A DNA stretch of 64,000 nt from Flavobacterium sp. N2038 (GCF_025947185.1 NZ_CP110001.1:1364001-1428000); one strand, 5' to 3'. Positions 33,475 through 43,293 are shown, counted from the stretch's first letter. Program-made: numbers and translations. Notes: generated by a model not told the origin, from the sequence alone.

Positions 33475-35886
33475 CTAGTTTTTTAAATATTTTTCTAGAA
33501 ACTGATCTTGTTCCCAAAGTAGGTGAAGGATGTTTTCTTTGGCAACATAACTATGAGATTCTTTTGGCAGAATCACCATTCTTGCAGGGGCTCCCAAACC
33601 TTTTAGAGCCTGAAAATAACGTTCTGTCTGCAAAGTAAAAGTCCCGGGATTATTATCGGCTTCACCATGAACTAATAAAATTGGCGTTTTCATCTTTTCT
33701 GCATTCATAAAAGGCGACATGGTATTGTAAACTTCAGGCACTTCCCAGTAGTTACGCTGTTCTGTCTGAAATCCAAAAGGAGTTAAAGTTCTGTTGTATG
33801 CGCCGCTTCTTGCAATTCCGCAGGCAAAAAGATTAGAATGCGTTAATAAATTTGCAGTCATAAATGCTCCATATGAATGTCCGCCAACGGCTACTTTTTT
33901 GCGATTGATATATCCTAAAGCATCAACGGCATCAATTGCGGCTGCTGCATTATCTACTAATTGCGAAATGAAGTTGTCATTTGGTTCAGTAGTTCCTTCT
34001 CCGATAATAGGAAACGCTGCATCATCAAGAACCACATATCCTTTTGTTACCCAATAAACAAATGACCCGTAATAAGGAAATGTAAATTCATTTGGATTTT
34101 GAGTCGTTTGCGATGCGCTGTTCCTGTCTTTGTATTCCGCAGGATAAGCCCAGATCAATAAAGGGAGTTTTTCTTTCTTTACTTTGTCATAACCAGCAGG
34201 AAGGTATAATGTTCCTGAAAGTTCCAGTCCGTCTTTACGTTTGTATTTAATGACTTCTTTGCTTACATCTTTGATGCTTTCAAACGGATTTCTAAAAGTA
34301 GTAATAGGTGTTAAGCTGTTTTGTTTTTTAATGTTTCTAAAATAATAATTTGGATATTCGCTTTTAGACTGAATCTGAACTAAAACTTTACCGGACTTAA
34401 AATCTTCAATTTCTATTAAATCTTCTTTTTTGTCTTTGTAGGCAGAAGTGTAAATACGTTTTGATTTAAATGTTTTAAAATTGAATTCATCTATAAAAGG
34501 AAATTGTCCTTCTTTGGTATATCCTTCACCAATTCTAAAAAGATTATCTTTTTCAATAGCCAGAATGTATTTGTTATATTGGTTTTTTCTGGTTTCAAAA
34601 ATTCCCGGATCTGAGTAAACGTCCTGCGAATTTCTGTCGGTAATTACCTTTGGCTGCTGGCCAGGATTTGATGGGTTTATTAAGTAAGTTTTGGTGTTTC
34701 GGGTATCATACCATTCATCAGTAATAACGGCCAGATTATCATTCCCCCAGGTAACATCACTAAAACGTTGCGGTATTTTTAATAATGAAGATGCATTCTG
34801 ATCAAAAGGGGCATCCCAAAGGAAAACTTCATCTCTAAAATCGACTTTGATTTCAGGATCTCCTTCGTCCAGAGCAGTTACATAAAATAATGTACCCGGT
34901 TTATCATTTCTCCATGCCATTTCTCTTTTTCCTTTTCTAACGGCCATAAAACCTTTCGGTATAACCTCGTTTAAAGGGACTTCATTGACAGTTTTGATTT
35001 CTTTACCTCTTATATCATAAACGATTGTTTTAAAAGGAAACCTGCTAAGTGGCACAACATAAGAAAATGGCTTATGAATAGTAGTTAGCATGATATAGTT
35101 ACCATCTGGCGAAATTTTCTCTCCGGCAAACATGGCAGCTTCTTTAAATAAAACAGCTTCACCGTTTAGTTTTACTTTATATAATTCAGACGTAATACTG
35201 TTTTCAAAATTTGCTTCATCATTTTTGTTTTTCAACATATCCGGATAGGTTCTGTTTTGAGATTTCTCACCAGAAGTATTCGAAATGATTGGTCCGGTTG
35301 GCAAATCTTTTTTAGAATCTAAAAGAGGTTGTCTATTCTTAGGAAGCATTTTTACCAGAATTGTTTCATTGTCTGAAAACCAGTTAAACGGATTTCCAAG
35401 ATTAGCATTAACCGTTGCTTCTGTAAGTTTTGTAGCCTGCGCAGAGGCAATATCTAAAACCCATAGTTCTACACCGGAACTTGTAGTATGAGAAAACAAA
35501 ACTTTCTTGTCATTTGGTGACCATAGAATGTTGGCTATTTTTGGATTGTCAGGAAGCCCGGTAATCTGAATTTCCTGCTTTCCGTTTGTTTTTTGAAGTT
35601 TAATATTGGTCACATAAGTTACCGTACTTGAAATATTGGTAACGGGATTTATTCTTAGACCAGCAAGACGGAGTTCATCCTGATTTAAATCATCGAGGGT
35701 TTTGTATGTATTGCGATACAATAAGAGCATGTTTTCTTTCTTTGTATCCATTGATGCAGTAGGAGCCTTTTGATAATCGGCAAGATCCAGAATAGATTTA
35801 GAGGGTTTTTGGTACGTTAAATTTTCCTGAGCGGAAGAATAAAAGCCAAAAGTTAGAAACAAGAATAAAGTAACCTTTAATTTCAT
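33475..35886 (-). CDS. Exported S9-family serine peptidase (prolyl oligopeptidase fold)
   Basis: 803 residues with a signal peptide ending FYSSAQ. About 500 residues of beta-propeller-like repeats follow (NILWSPNDKKVLFSHTT, ISPDGNYIMLTT, DVTWGNDNLAVITDE). The C-terminal alpha/beta-hydrolase has the nucleophile elbow AVGGHSYGAFM (Ser), the Asp in LLVHGEADNNPG and the His in LPKESHSYV. This is the dipeptidyl-peptidase/acylaminoacyl-peptidase type seen in glutamyl endopeptidase-like flavobacterial enzymes. It likely processes peptides in the periplasm. It is monocistronic, ending at the palindrome. Confidence 0.9.
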   Translation of the reverse strand: MKLKVTLFLFLTFGFYSSAQENLTYQKPSKSILDLADYQKAPTASMDTKKENMLLLYRNTYKTLDDLNQDELRLAGLRINPVTNISSTVTYVTNIKLQKTNGKQEIQITGLPDNPKIANILWSPNDKKVLFSHTTSSGVELWVLDIASAQATKLTEATVNANLGNPFNWFSDNETILVKMLPKNRQPLLDSKKDLPTGPIISNTSGEKSQNRTYPDMLKNKNDEANFENSITSELYKVKLNGEAVLFKEAAMFAGEKISPDGNYIMLTTIHKPFSYVVPLSRFPFKTIVYDIRGKEIKTVNEVPLNEVIPKGFMAVRKGKREMAWRNDKPGTLFYVTALDEGDPEIKVDFRDEVFLWDAPFDQNASSLLKIPQRFSDVTWGNDNLAVITDEWYDTRNTKTYLINPSNPGQQPKVITDRNSQDVYSDPGIFETRKNQYNKYILAIEKDNLFRIGEGYTKEGQFPFIDEFNFKTFKSKRIYTSAYKDKKEDLIEIEDFKSGKVLVQIQSKSEYPNYYFRNIKKQNSLTPITTFRNPFESIKDVSKEVIKYKRKDGLELSGTLYLPAGYDKVKKEKLPLLIWAYPAEYKDRNSASQTTQNPNEFTFPYYGSFVYWVTKGYVVLDDAAFPIIGEGTTEPNDNFISQLVDNAAAAIDAVDALGYINRKKVAVGGHSYGAFMTANLLTHSNLFACGIARSGAYNRTLTPFGFQTEQRNYWEVPEVYNTMSPFMNAEKMKTPILLVHGEADNNPGTFTLQTERYFQALKGLGAPARMVILPKESHSYVAKENILHLLWEQDQFLEKYLKN

Positions 35887-36112
35887 AATTAGAATTTTGT
35901 GGGGTTAAAAAAGAAAGTATTCAGAAATGTTTGTCTAAGATACTTGGGTCTTGTTACATTTTTGACCTTATATTTAATTTTTTTCAGTGTTTGTGTCTAA
36001 AAACTGTTTTTTAAAGAAGTAAATGATTTTAAATAGTCTTATAATTAAAGTAAATTAAATTGATAATAACGAAAAAAATAGTAATTTGGGTGCTTATGTT
36101 TTAAAGTATACG

Positions 36113-36120
36113 TAAATTTG
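36113..36120 (+). promoter_or_regulatory. -7 element TAAATTTG of fabH
   Basis: TAAATTTG lies 32 bases before the ATG. A TTTG 24 bases upstream (36085-36088) is at slightly long spacing. Confidence 0.45.
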
Positions 36121-36152
36121 CAATCCAATTTTTTAACAAATAATAAAAGAAT

Positions 36153-37160
36153 ATGTATCATTCAAAAATAGCGGGCTTAGGATATTATGTTCCTTCTAAT
36201 GTTGTAACCAATGATGATTTGTCTAAGATAATGGACACTAATGACGAATGGATCCAGGAGAGAACAGGGATTCAGGAGAGAAGACATATCATTCGTGGAG
36301 AAGATACAACAACTTCGATGGGAGTAAAAGCAGCTAAAATTGCGATAGAGCGTTCTGGTGTAGCCAAAGAAGATATCGATTTTGTAGTTTTTGCAACCTT
36401 AAGTCCGGACTATTATTTTCCAGGACCAGGAGTTTTAGTTCAACGTGATTTAGGATTAAGAACTGTTGGAGCTCTGGATGTTAGAAATCAATGTTCAGGT
36501 TTTGTTTATGCGATTTCGGTTGCAGATCAATATATTAAAACCGGAATGTATAAAAATATTCTGGTAATTGGTTCAGAGGTTCATTCAACAGGTTTAGATA
36601 TGACAACTCGTGGACGTGGAGTTTCGGTTATTTTTGGTGATGGAGCAGGAGCGGCAGTTTTAAGTCGTGAAGAAGATTTAACAAAAGGAATTTTATCTAC
36701 ACATTTACATTCAGAAGGGCAACATGCTGAGGAATTAGCTTTGCAGGCTCCGGGTATGGGTGCACGCTGGGTTACCGATATTTTAGCAGATAATGATCCT
36801 AATGATGAGAGTTATTATCCTTATATGAACGGACAATTTGTATTCAAAAATGCAGTAGTTCGTTTTGCTGAGGTAATCAATGAAGGTCTTGAAGCAAATG
36901 GTTTACAGGTTTCAGATATAGATATGCTGATTCCACATCAGGCAAATCTGAGAATTTCGCAATTCATTCAAAATAAATTCAAATTATCAGATGATCAGGT
37001 ACATAATAATATCCAGAAATTTGGTAATACAACTGCGGCATCTATTCCAATTGCTTTGACTGAAGCTTGGGAACAAGGAAAAATTAAATCTGGTGATACA
37101 GTTGTTTTAGCTGCTTTTGGTAGTGGATTTACCTGGGCGAGCGCTATTATTAAATGGTAA
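36153..37160 (+). CDS. fabH: Beta-ketoacyl-ACP synthase III
   Basis: Starts fatty-acid synthesis by condensing acyl-CoA with malonyl-ACP. The KAS III triad is complete: Cys in VRNQCSGFVYA (about residue 114), His in IPHQANLRI, and Asn in FGNTTAASIPIAL. The N-terminal NDEWIQERTGIQERR is typical. At 335 residues it is a normal FabH. In Bacteroidetes several FabH paralogues exist and branched primers are common, so this could be the housekeeping enzyme or a secondary one. A terminator follows within 27 bases. Confidence 0.92.
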   Translation: MYHSKIAGLGYYVPSNVVTNDDLSKIMDTNDEWIQERTGIQERRHIIRGEDTTTSMGVKAAKIAIERSGVAKEDIDFVVFATLSPDYYFPGPGVLVQRDLGLRTVGALDVRNQCSGFVYAISVADQYIKTGMYKNILVIGSEVHSTGLDMTTRGRGVSVIFGDGAGAAVLSREEDLTKGILSTHLHSEGQHAEELALQAPGMGARWVTDILADNDPNDESYYPYMNGQFVFKNAVVRFAEVINEGLEANGLQVSDIDMLIPHQANLRISQFIQNKFKLSDDQVHNNIQKFGNTTAASIPIALTEAWEQGKIKSGDTVVLAAFGSGFTWASAIIKW

Positions 37161-37186
37161 ATTAATTCATCTTGCATTATATTTAA

Positions 37187-37218
37187 AACCTGCTTCGTTT
37201 TGGAGCAGGTTTTTTTTA
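37187..37218 (+). terminator. fabH terminator
   Basis: AAACCTGCT and AGCAGGTTT pair around a TCGTTTTGG loop, followed by eight Ts. Confidence 0.85.
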
Positions 37219-37226
37219 TATCGGGT

Positions 37227-37295
37227 TGTCAGGCTGAGCGGAGTCGAAGCCTTCGTGTCAATTGGAACGCCCTTCGACTCCGCTCAGGGTGACAA
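37227..37295. repeat. Long palindromic repeat G1
   Basis: Left arm 37227-37250 (TTGTCAGGCTGAGCGGAGTC, then GAAG) and right arm 37272-37295 are complementary over 24 bases with two mismatches. The loop contains CGTGTCAATTGGAACG. A near-identical copy starts 99 bases later. Confidence 0.9.
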
Positions 37296-37325
37296 GCAGG
37301 GTATGAAAATTGTAAAAGAACAGAT

Positions 37326-37395
37326 TTGTCAGGCTGAGCGGAGTCGAAGCCCACGTGCCAATTGGAACGTCCTTCGACTCCGCTCAGGGTGACAA
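37326..37395. repeat. Long palindromic repeat G2, tandem copy of G1
   Basis: Arms 37326-37349 and 37372-37395, identical to those of G1; the loop differs at about four positions (CGTGCCAATTGGAACGT). Even the loop is conserved, so the whole 70-base unit has been copied. Confidence 0.9.
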
Positions 37396-37472
37396 TTGGA
37401 ATGTTGAAGTAATAATAAAAAGAAATATTTTTCTTGCTTTTATTTGAGATTAATTTAACTTTTTTAAGTAAG

Positions 37473-37796
37473 ATGAAACTATATTACGTCTATATATTAA
37501 AATGCTCTGATAATAGTTATTATACAGGATTTACAAACAATATTGAAAGAAGATTAAACGAACACAATTACGGCTTAAATATTGAGTGCTATACATTTAA
37601 TAAAAGGCCACTACATTTAGTTTTTTGTACTGAATTTAATGATGTTAATCAGGCTATTGCGTTTGAGAAACAAGTAAAAGGCTGGAGTCGTAAAAAGAAA
37701 GAAGCAATAATAAATGATAAATGGGAAGATTTGAAAAAATTATCGGAATGTTTAAACGAATCAACACATAAAAAATTTAATAAAAATGAACTTTAA
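37473..37796 (+). CDS. Single-domain GIY-YIG nuclease family protein
   Basis: 107 residues from the ATG at 37473; an upstream in-frame codon adds 13 poorly conserved residues. The GIY-YIG motif is YYVYILKCSDNSYYTGFT, with the next conserved elements RRLNEHNYG (catalytic-type Arg and His) and IAFEKQVKGWSRKKKEAII (Glu and the KGWSR block of the UPF0213/YhbQ group). The protein is basic at the C-terminus. It has the size of a free-standing YhbQ-like nuclease, whose role is unsettled. It is bracketed by palindromic repeats at 37227-37395 and a decayed pair at 37808-37882. Confidence 0.9.
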   Translation: MKLYYVYILKCSDNSYYTGFTNNIERRLNEHNYGLNIECYTFNKRPLHLVFCTEFNDVNQAIAFEKQVKGWSRKKKEAIINDKWEDLKKLSECLNESTHKKFNKNEL

Positions 37797-37807
37797 TTGT
37801 AACTTAG

Positions 37808-37882
37808 CTTTCTACTTTGCTCAGGATGATATCGGATTAAAGTTACATAGAAATTATTGTCTGGCTAAGCGAAATCAAAGCC
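37808..37882. repeat. Decayed palindromic repeat, arms in reversed order (G3)
   Basis: CTTTCTACTTTGCTCAGGATGA resembles the right arm of G1/G2, and ATTGTCTGGCTAAGCGAAAT with CAAAGCC resembles the left arm. They are separated by 24 bases and each is about 75 percent identical to G1. They close the GIY-YIG gene on its other side. Confidence 0.6.
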
Positions 37883-37898
37883 TTTTTTGATATTTACA

Positions 37899-38570
37899 AT
37901 GAAAAAAAATCAATTAGAAATAGCGTGTTTTAATTACAATTCAGCAATTATCGCTCAGGAAAGTGGAGCCGATAGAATTGAATTATGTGAAAACATGAAA
38001 CTAGGAGGTACAACACCAAATTCTATTTTGGTTGTGAAAGTGCGTGAAAGCATTAGTATAAAAATGCATGTTATTATAAGACCCCGCGGAGGCGACTTTG
38101 TTTATAACGATGATGAGCTTACAGAAATGAAGCAAGATATTAAACAGTATAAAAAACTGGGTGTCGATGGTTTTGTTTTTGGAATCTTAAAACCTAACGG
38201 AAAAGTGAATAAGAAACAAAACAAAGAGTTAGTACATTTAGCACATCCGCTTTCATGTACTTTTCATAGAGCATTTGATGTTGTTGATTCATTCGAAAAA
38301 GGACTTGAGGATGTTATTGAGTGTGGTTTTGAGACTATTTTAACTTCAGGAAGGAGTACGAATGTTGAAGATGGAATATTTGATTTAGAAATGATTCAAA
38401 AATTAGCCAAAGACCGAATCGAAATTATGCCGGGCGGAGGTTTGAGATCGTCAAATATTAAATTATTGCAGGAAAAACTAACTCCTACTTTTTATCACTC
38501 ATCTGCAATTACAGATTCTGGAGAAACGGCAAATCCCGAAGAAATAAAAGAATTAAAGAATTTTTTATAA
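37899..38570 (+). CDS. cutC: CutC family protein
   Basis: 223 residues from ATG 37899. A TIM-barrel protein with LEIACFNYNSAIIAQESGAD, RIELCENMKLGGTTPN, MHVIIRPRGGDFVYND, TFHRAFDVV and LTSGRSTNVEDG, ending in the phosphate-binding-like MPGGGLRSSNI. All these are CutC family blocks. It was named for copper homeostasis from Escherichia coli mutants, but the biochemical role is unproven and later work doubted the copper link. It starts 16 bases after the decayed repeat, so its promoter, if separate, would lie in or upstream of that repeat. Confidence 0.9.
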   Translation: MKKNQLEIACFNYNSAIIAQESGADRIELCENMKLGGTTPNSILVVKVRESISIKMHVIIRPRGGDFVYNDDELTEMKQDIKQYKKLGVDGFVFGILKPNGKVNKKQNKELVHLAHPLSCTFHRAFDVVDSFEKGLEDVIECGFETILTSGRSTNVEDGIFDLEMIQKLAKDRIEIMPGGGLRSSNIKLLQEKLTPTFYHSSAITDSGETANPEEIKELKNFL

Positions 38571-38584
38571 AGCATTCTTAAAAT

Positions 38585-38620
38585 AAAAAAGCCTGGAGTT
38601 GGCATACTCCAGGCTTTTCT
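38585..38620. terminator. Bidirectional terminator between cutC and the TonB-type barrel gene
   Basis: AAAAAAGCCTGGAGT and ACTCCAGGCTTTTCTTTT form a stem of at least 13 bp between convergent genes. Confidence 0.8.
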
Positions 38621-38661
38621 TTTCTACAAGAACTATTAAAATCTGCTAATAAAAGCGGGAC

Positions 38662-41079
38662 TTAGAACATTCCGCCACCACCTTTGTTAGTGTTATCTTC
38701 TCTTTGTTTACGTTGTAAATTTTTAATTTTTCCTCCACCAAAGTTATAAGTTAAACCTAAATAAACGGTTTGGCTTTCCCATGTAAATTCTCCGGTTTGA
38801 GGATAAGGATAAATTCCGTCAAAAGCGTATCTCATTGTATTGAAAACGTCATTGAAACGTACACTTATGTTCATTTTGTTATCTAATAATGAATAACGGG
38901 AACCAATATCCATTTTATACATTTCTTTTCTTTGTTGTTGTACATCTTCAACTGGTCCTCTGTAAAAACCAAATAATAAGAAACTTAAACGTTTTGTTGG
39001 TTTAAAGTTTGAGTTCATACGGGCATTAAATGCAGAAGTTGTTACACTGCGTTCCAGAGGAGAACTAGTCTTTGTTGCCGGATCAAAAACAAATACAACA
39101 CCGTGTTGTTTTATACTTGAAAAATCGATAGAAGGCTGAATATCCCACCATTTAGTAAGTTTATAGTTTAATGAAACATCAAAGCCATAAGAGTTGCTAT
39201 TGTCATAATTAGTATAACTTAGAATTTGTTTGTATCCAGATGGGTCATTCGGGTCAGGACTTAAAGTTCTGCTAATTTGGTCATGTATGCTTCTTGCAAA
39301 AACACCAGCAGTAACGCTTCCTTTTTCAAGAGTTTTGGTGTAGTTTACTTCAACAGAATTAGTAAACTGAGGTCTTAATTCAGGATTTCCATATGAAGTT
39401 ACCAGTGGAGTAGAAAACTCACGAATAGGTTTTGTCTGCTCTAAACTTGGACGGTCAACACGACGGCTGTAGCTTAATTGCAATACGTTTTTCTCATTTA
39501 AGTTATAAGTCAGATAAGCTGATGGATAAAGTGTGATATAATCATCAGTAAATTTATCCTGACCATGATTCAGATTAGCAATCACTTTGTAGCTCTCAAA
39601 ACGAGTTCCTAACTGATAGCTAAATTTTTTGAATTTTTGACCGAACGTTACATACGCAGAATAAATATCTGTATCATAAGTATAGTTAGAGATTCTTTCG
39701 TCAACAGGAACTACAGGATTACCAGTAATGTAATCGTTATTTGTTCTTGTAATTCTGGCTTCGGCACCTGCTTCAAGAGTCGTTTTGTCATTTAACGGAT
39801 TTACATAATCAACGTTTATTGTACTAAGTTTTCTTCTATCAGCAACATTATCTGTATAGATAATATTGTTAGCAGTATTATCTGGTTTTGTCGTCAGAGT
39901 TTCAAAATTTGCATCCTGGGTTACTTTAGTATCACTATAATTTCCTTCAAAATCTAAGGTATGTCCTTCTTTTTCAAAGATATGTTTGTACGCTAAATTA
40001 TATGTTCCGGTTGTACTCGGGCTGTCATATTGTGCTTTTTGAAAGATACTTAAAATGTCCGGATCTCCATTGTTGTAATCAATGTCTGTGTTAACAATTC
40101 CAACTCCTGTAGATTTGTTTTGATTAGTATAGATAGATAAAGTGTTTTTGTCATTGATCAAATAATCCATTCCAAGTTTGTACAAGTAGTTATCATTATC
40201 GTTTGAGATTTCTAATTTTTGCTGTACATCCTGATCTAATCTTAAAATTTTTCCATCATTATGGTAAACACCAAAATTTTGACCTGCATTTCCAAAGAAA
40301 TTTACTTTACCGGTTTTGTAATTTAAATCTAAAGACTGGTTGTATTTTGCTGTTTCTCCAAATGTAATACCACCACTATAAGTTCCATTAAAACCTGTGT
40401 TGGCATTTTTATGCAATACGATATTAATAATTCCCGACATTCCTTCCGGATTGTATTTTGCACTAGGGTTTGTAATCAACTCAATTTTTTTGATTGAAGT
40501 TGATGGAATTTGTTTTAGTAACTGAGCAGGATCAATATTAGATGGTCTTCCGTCAATTAATACACGAACATTATCATTTCCGCGAAGCGAAAGTTTTCCG
40601 TCCTGATCTACATTTACCGATGGAATATTACTCATAATATCAGAAGCTGAGGCTCCTGCAGTGGTTAAATCTTTTCCAACATTAATTACTTTACGGTCAA
40701 TTTTTTGCTCAATAGTCGAACGTTCAGCCACAATATTTACACCTTTTAATTGTGTTGCTTCTTCTTCAAGAGACACATTAACTGTTGATGTTTTTTTGTT
40801 GTCGCTTAAAAGTACAGATCCAATATATTTTCTAAAACCAATGTATTGAATTTCGATTGTATAACTTTTTAAAGCCAGGTTTTTAATTGTAAAATCTCCA
40901 TTATCATCGGTATTTACACCAGAAACAACTTTTCCGTTGTCTTTGATAGAAACGGTAGCATAAGAAATGGGAGCGTTATTGGATTTTTCGGTAATTTTTC
41001 CCGAGACAGTCCCCGTGTTCTGGGCCTGCGTTGTCGCAATTACACCAAGTAACGCGAACAGAAAGAATTTTAATTTCAT
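38662..41079 (-). CDS. TonB-dependent-type outer-membrane beta-barrel protein
   Basis: 805 residues with a signal peptide ending TTQAQ. A carboxypeptidase-D-like regulatory domain follows (GKITEKSNNAPISYATVSI, NGDFTIKNLALKSYTIEI). The plug region includes LTTAGASASDIMSNIPSVNVD, LRGNDNVRVLIDGRPSN and NPSAKYNPEGMSGIINI. A barrel of about 550 residues ends in a glycine-rich, asparagine-rich tail. This is the outer-membrane beta-barrel (OMP_b-brl_3) class of TonB receptors common in Flavobacterium, whose substrates are mostly unknown. A terminator is shared with cutC. It is not accompanied by SusD or hydrolases, so the ligand cannot be inferred. Confidence 0.88.
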   Translation of the reverse strand: MKLKFFLFALLGVIATTQAQNTGTVSGKITEKSNNAPISYATVSIKDNGKVVSGVNTDDNGDFTIKNLALKSYTIEIQYIGFRKYIGSVLLSDNKKTSTVNVSLEEEATQLKGVNIVAERSTIEQKIDRKVINVGKDLTTAGASASDIMSNIPSVNVDQDGKLSLRGNDNVRVLIDGRPSNIDPAQLLKQIPSTSIKKIELITNPSAKYNPEGMSGIINIVLHKNANTGFNGTYSGGITFGETAKYNQSLDLNYKTGKVNFFGNAGQNFGVYHNDGKILRLDQDVQQKLEISNDNDNYLYKLGMDYLINDKNTLSIYTNQNKSTGVGIVNTDIDYNNGDPDILSIFQKAQYDSPSTTGTYNLAYKHIFEKEGHTLDFEGNYSDTKVTQDANFETLTTKPDNTANNIIYTDNVADRRKLSTINVDYVNPLNDKTTLEAGAEARITRTNNDYITGNPVVPVDERISNYTYDTDIYSAYVTFGQKFKKFSYQLGTRFESYKVIANLNHGQDKFTDDYITLYPSAYLTYNLNEKNVLQLSYSRRVDRPSLEQTKPIREFSTPLVTSYGNPELRPQFTNSVEVNYTKTLEKGSVTAGVFARSIHDQISRTLSPDPNDPSGYKQILSYTNYDNSNSYGFDVSLNYKLTKWWDIQPSIDFSSIKQHGVVFVFDPATKTSSPLERSVTTSAFNARMNSNFKPTKRLSFLLFGFYRGPVEDVQQQRKEMYKMDIGSRYSLLDNKMNISVRFNDVFNTMRYAFDGIYPYPQTGEFTWESQTVYLGLTYNFGGGKIKNLQRKQREDNTNKGGGGMF

Positions 41080-41402
41080 AATAATAAAAATGATTATTTG
41101 ATTTGATTGATGATGATTGTTTTTTGTTTTTGTTAGATTTTTTTAAACTTCAGATAAAATCGAAGTCCCTATTAAGACTCTTTAGTTATAGATATGTTAC
41201 ATGAAAAAATGAAAAAAATAATTTTTCAGATGTAGATGTTCTGTTTAGTAAGAGATTAGCATTTTGATTTTTTGATAATTTTAACATTCAAAACAAAATG
41301 CTTATTAAGAATTTCTAAACGTTTTGTTTTATTTTATATGTTTTTCATTTTCTCTAATTGATGAATAAGCAGTATCTTTGCTCACTTTAAAACAAGTTTT
41401 AC
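41080..41402. other. Divergent region, TonB-type barrel gene / argS
   Basis: About 320 AT-rich bases without a gene. TATCTTTG at 41373-41380 is a plausible argS -7 element, 22 bases before its ATG. Confidence 0.5.
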
Positions 41403-43181
41403 ATGTCATTATCACAAATTCTTACTCCTTCTATACAAAAAGCAATACAGACATTATTTGATGTTACTGTTGATAAAATCGAATTTCAAACTACCAGAAA
41501 AGAGTTTGAAGGCGATATTACGATGGTGATATTTCCTTTGCTAAAAGTGATTAAAAGTAATCCTGCCGAGTTAGGAAATAAAATTGGAAATTATTTAGTA
41601 GAAAATGTTTCCGAAGTTGCGCGCTTTAATGTGGTATCCGGCTTTTTGAATATTGTAATTGCAGATAGTTACTATTTGAATTTCTTTAATGGAATTAAAG
41701 ACAATACTAAATTTGGTTATGTAACTCCAAACCCGGAAGAAAAAGCTATAATGGTTGAATATTCTTCGCCAAATACCAATAAACCTTTGCACTTAGGTCA
41801 CGTTCGTAACAATTTGTTAGGGTATTCTGTAGCCGAAATTATTAAAGCTTCTGGTAAAAAAGTTTATAAAACTCAAATCATCAATGACCGCGGAATCCAT
41901 ATTTGCAAGTCGATGCTGGCCTGGGAAAAATTTGGAAATGGTGAAACTCCTGAAAGTTCAAATTTAAAAGGAGATAAATTAGTTGGAAAATATTATGTAG
42001 AGTTTGATAAAGCTTATAAAGCAGAAATCAACCAATTAATTGAAACCGGAAAAACAGAGGAAGAAGCTAAAAAACTTGCACCAATTATCGTTGAAGCACA
42101 AGAGATGCTTAAGAAATGGGAAGCTGGTGATGAAGCTGTTATTGCACTTTGGAAAAAAATGAACCAATGGGTTTATGATGGTTTTGCTACAACCTACAGC
42201 AATCTTGGAGTTAATTTTGATAAATACTACTACGAAAGCAATACCTACTTATTAGGAAAAGATGTTGTTCAGGTAGGTCTTGATAAGGGTGTTTTTGAAA
42301 AAGATCCTGATGGTTCCGTTTGGATTGATTTGACAGACGAAGGTTTGGATCGTAAAATTGTTTTGCGTTCTGACGGAACTGCGGTTTATATGACTCAGGA
42401 TATCGGAACTGCAATTCAGCGTGTAAAAGATATGCCAGATGTGGGCGGAATGGTTTACACAGTTGGTAACGAACAGGATTATCATTTTAAAGTGTTATTC
42501 TTAATCCTGAAAAAACTTGGTTTTGACTGGGCTTCAAGTCTATATCACTTGTCATACGGAATGGTTGATTTACCTTCCGGAAAAATGAAAAGCCGTGAGG
42601 GAACTGTTGTTGATGCTGATGATTTGATGCAGGATATGACAGATACAGCGAAACAAATTTCTGAAGATCTGGGAAAATTAGACAGCTATTCTGCCGAAGA
42701 AAAAGCAAAATTATATAAAACAATAGGTCTTGGAGCCTTGAAATATTATATTTTAAAAGTAGATCCAAAGAAACGTATTTTATTTAATCCTGAAGAATCG
42801 GTTGATTTTGCCGGAAATACAGGTCCGTTTATTCAATATACTTATGCGAGAATTCAATCCATTATCCGTAAAGCCGATTTTGATTTCGCTGCAATAACAA
42901 CGATCGAAGAGTTGCATGAAAAAGAAAAAGAATTGATAAAACAAATAGAACTTTTCCCGGAAATAATCCAGAATGCAGCGCAAAATCACAGTCCGGCACT
43001 AATTGCTAATTATACATACGACTTAGTAAAAGAGTATAATTCATTCTATCAGTCCGTTCATATTTTAGGAGAAGTTGATTTAACAAAGAAGATTTTCAGA
43101 GTACAGCTTTCTCAAAAAGTTGCCGAGGTAATAAAAGCTACATTAAGTTTGTTAGGAATTGAGGTTCCGGAGAGAATGTAA
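41403..43181 (+). CDS. argS: Arginine-tRNA ligase
   Basis: Charges tRNA-Arg. The class I catalytic motif appears as KPLHLGHVRNN (HIGH variant), with EYSSPNTNKPLHLGH preceding it. The second signature is a KMSKS variant, GKMKSREGTVVDADDL. An N-terminal additional domain and a C-terminal DALR anticodon-binding domain (ALIANYTYDLVKEYNSFYQ) are both present. 592 residues is the flavobacterial size. Start: ATG after a TATCTTTG promoter element. Confidence 0.96.
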   Translation: MSLSQILTPSIQKAIQTLFDVTVDKIEFQTTRKEFEGDITMVIFPLLKVIKSNPAELGNKIGNYLVENVSEVARFNVVSGFLNIVIADSYYLNFFNGIKDNTKFGYVTPNPEEKAIMVEYSSPNTNKPLHLGHVRNNLLGYSVAEIIKASGKKVYKTQIINDRGIHICKSMLAWEKFGNGETPESSNLKGDKLVGKYYVEFDKAYKAEINQLIETGKTEEEAKKLAPIIVEAQEMLKKWEAGDEAVIALWKKMNQWVYDGFATTYSNLGVNFDKYYYESNTYLLGKDVVQVGLDKGVFEKDPDGSVWIDLTDEGLDRKIVLRSDGTAVYMTQDIGTAIQRVKDMPDVGGMVYTVGNEQDYHFKVLFLILKKLGFDWASSLYHLSYGMVDLPSGKMKSREGTVVDADDLMQDMTDTAKQISEDLGKLDSYSAEEKAKLYKTIGLGALKYYILKVDPKKRILFNPEESVDFAGNTGPFIQYTYARIQSIIRKADFDFAAITTIEELHEKEKELIKQIELFPEIIQNAAQNHSPALIANYTYDLVKEYNSFYQSVHILGEVDLTKKIFRVQLSQKVAEVIKATLSLLGIEVPERM

Positions 43182-43214
43182 GAATTGTAAAAACAAATCG
43201 TATATTAAGATATG

Positions 43215-43247
43215 AAGCCAATAGTTGAAAGACTATTGGCTTTTTTT
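43215..43247 (+). terminator. argS terminator
   Basis: AAGCCAATAGT and ACTATTGGCTT pair around TGAAAG, followed by seven Ts. Confidence 0.85.
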
Positions 43248-43293
43248 ATTGCTTTTAAGACTTATAGGTCTTATTTGTAGTCTAATTCTGTAA

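Noticed and set aside
37227..37395. CRISPR array
   Set aside because: Only two units with palindromic arms and conserved, not unique, loop sequence; no cas genes are present.
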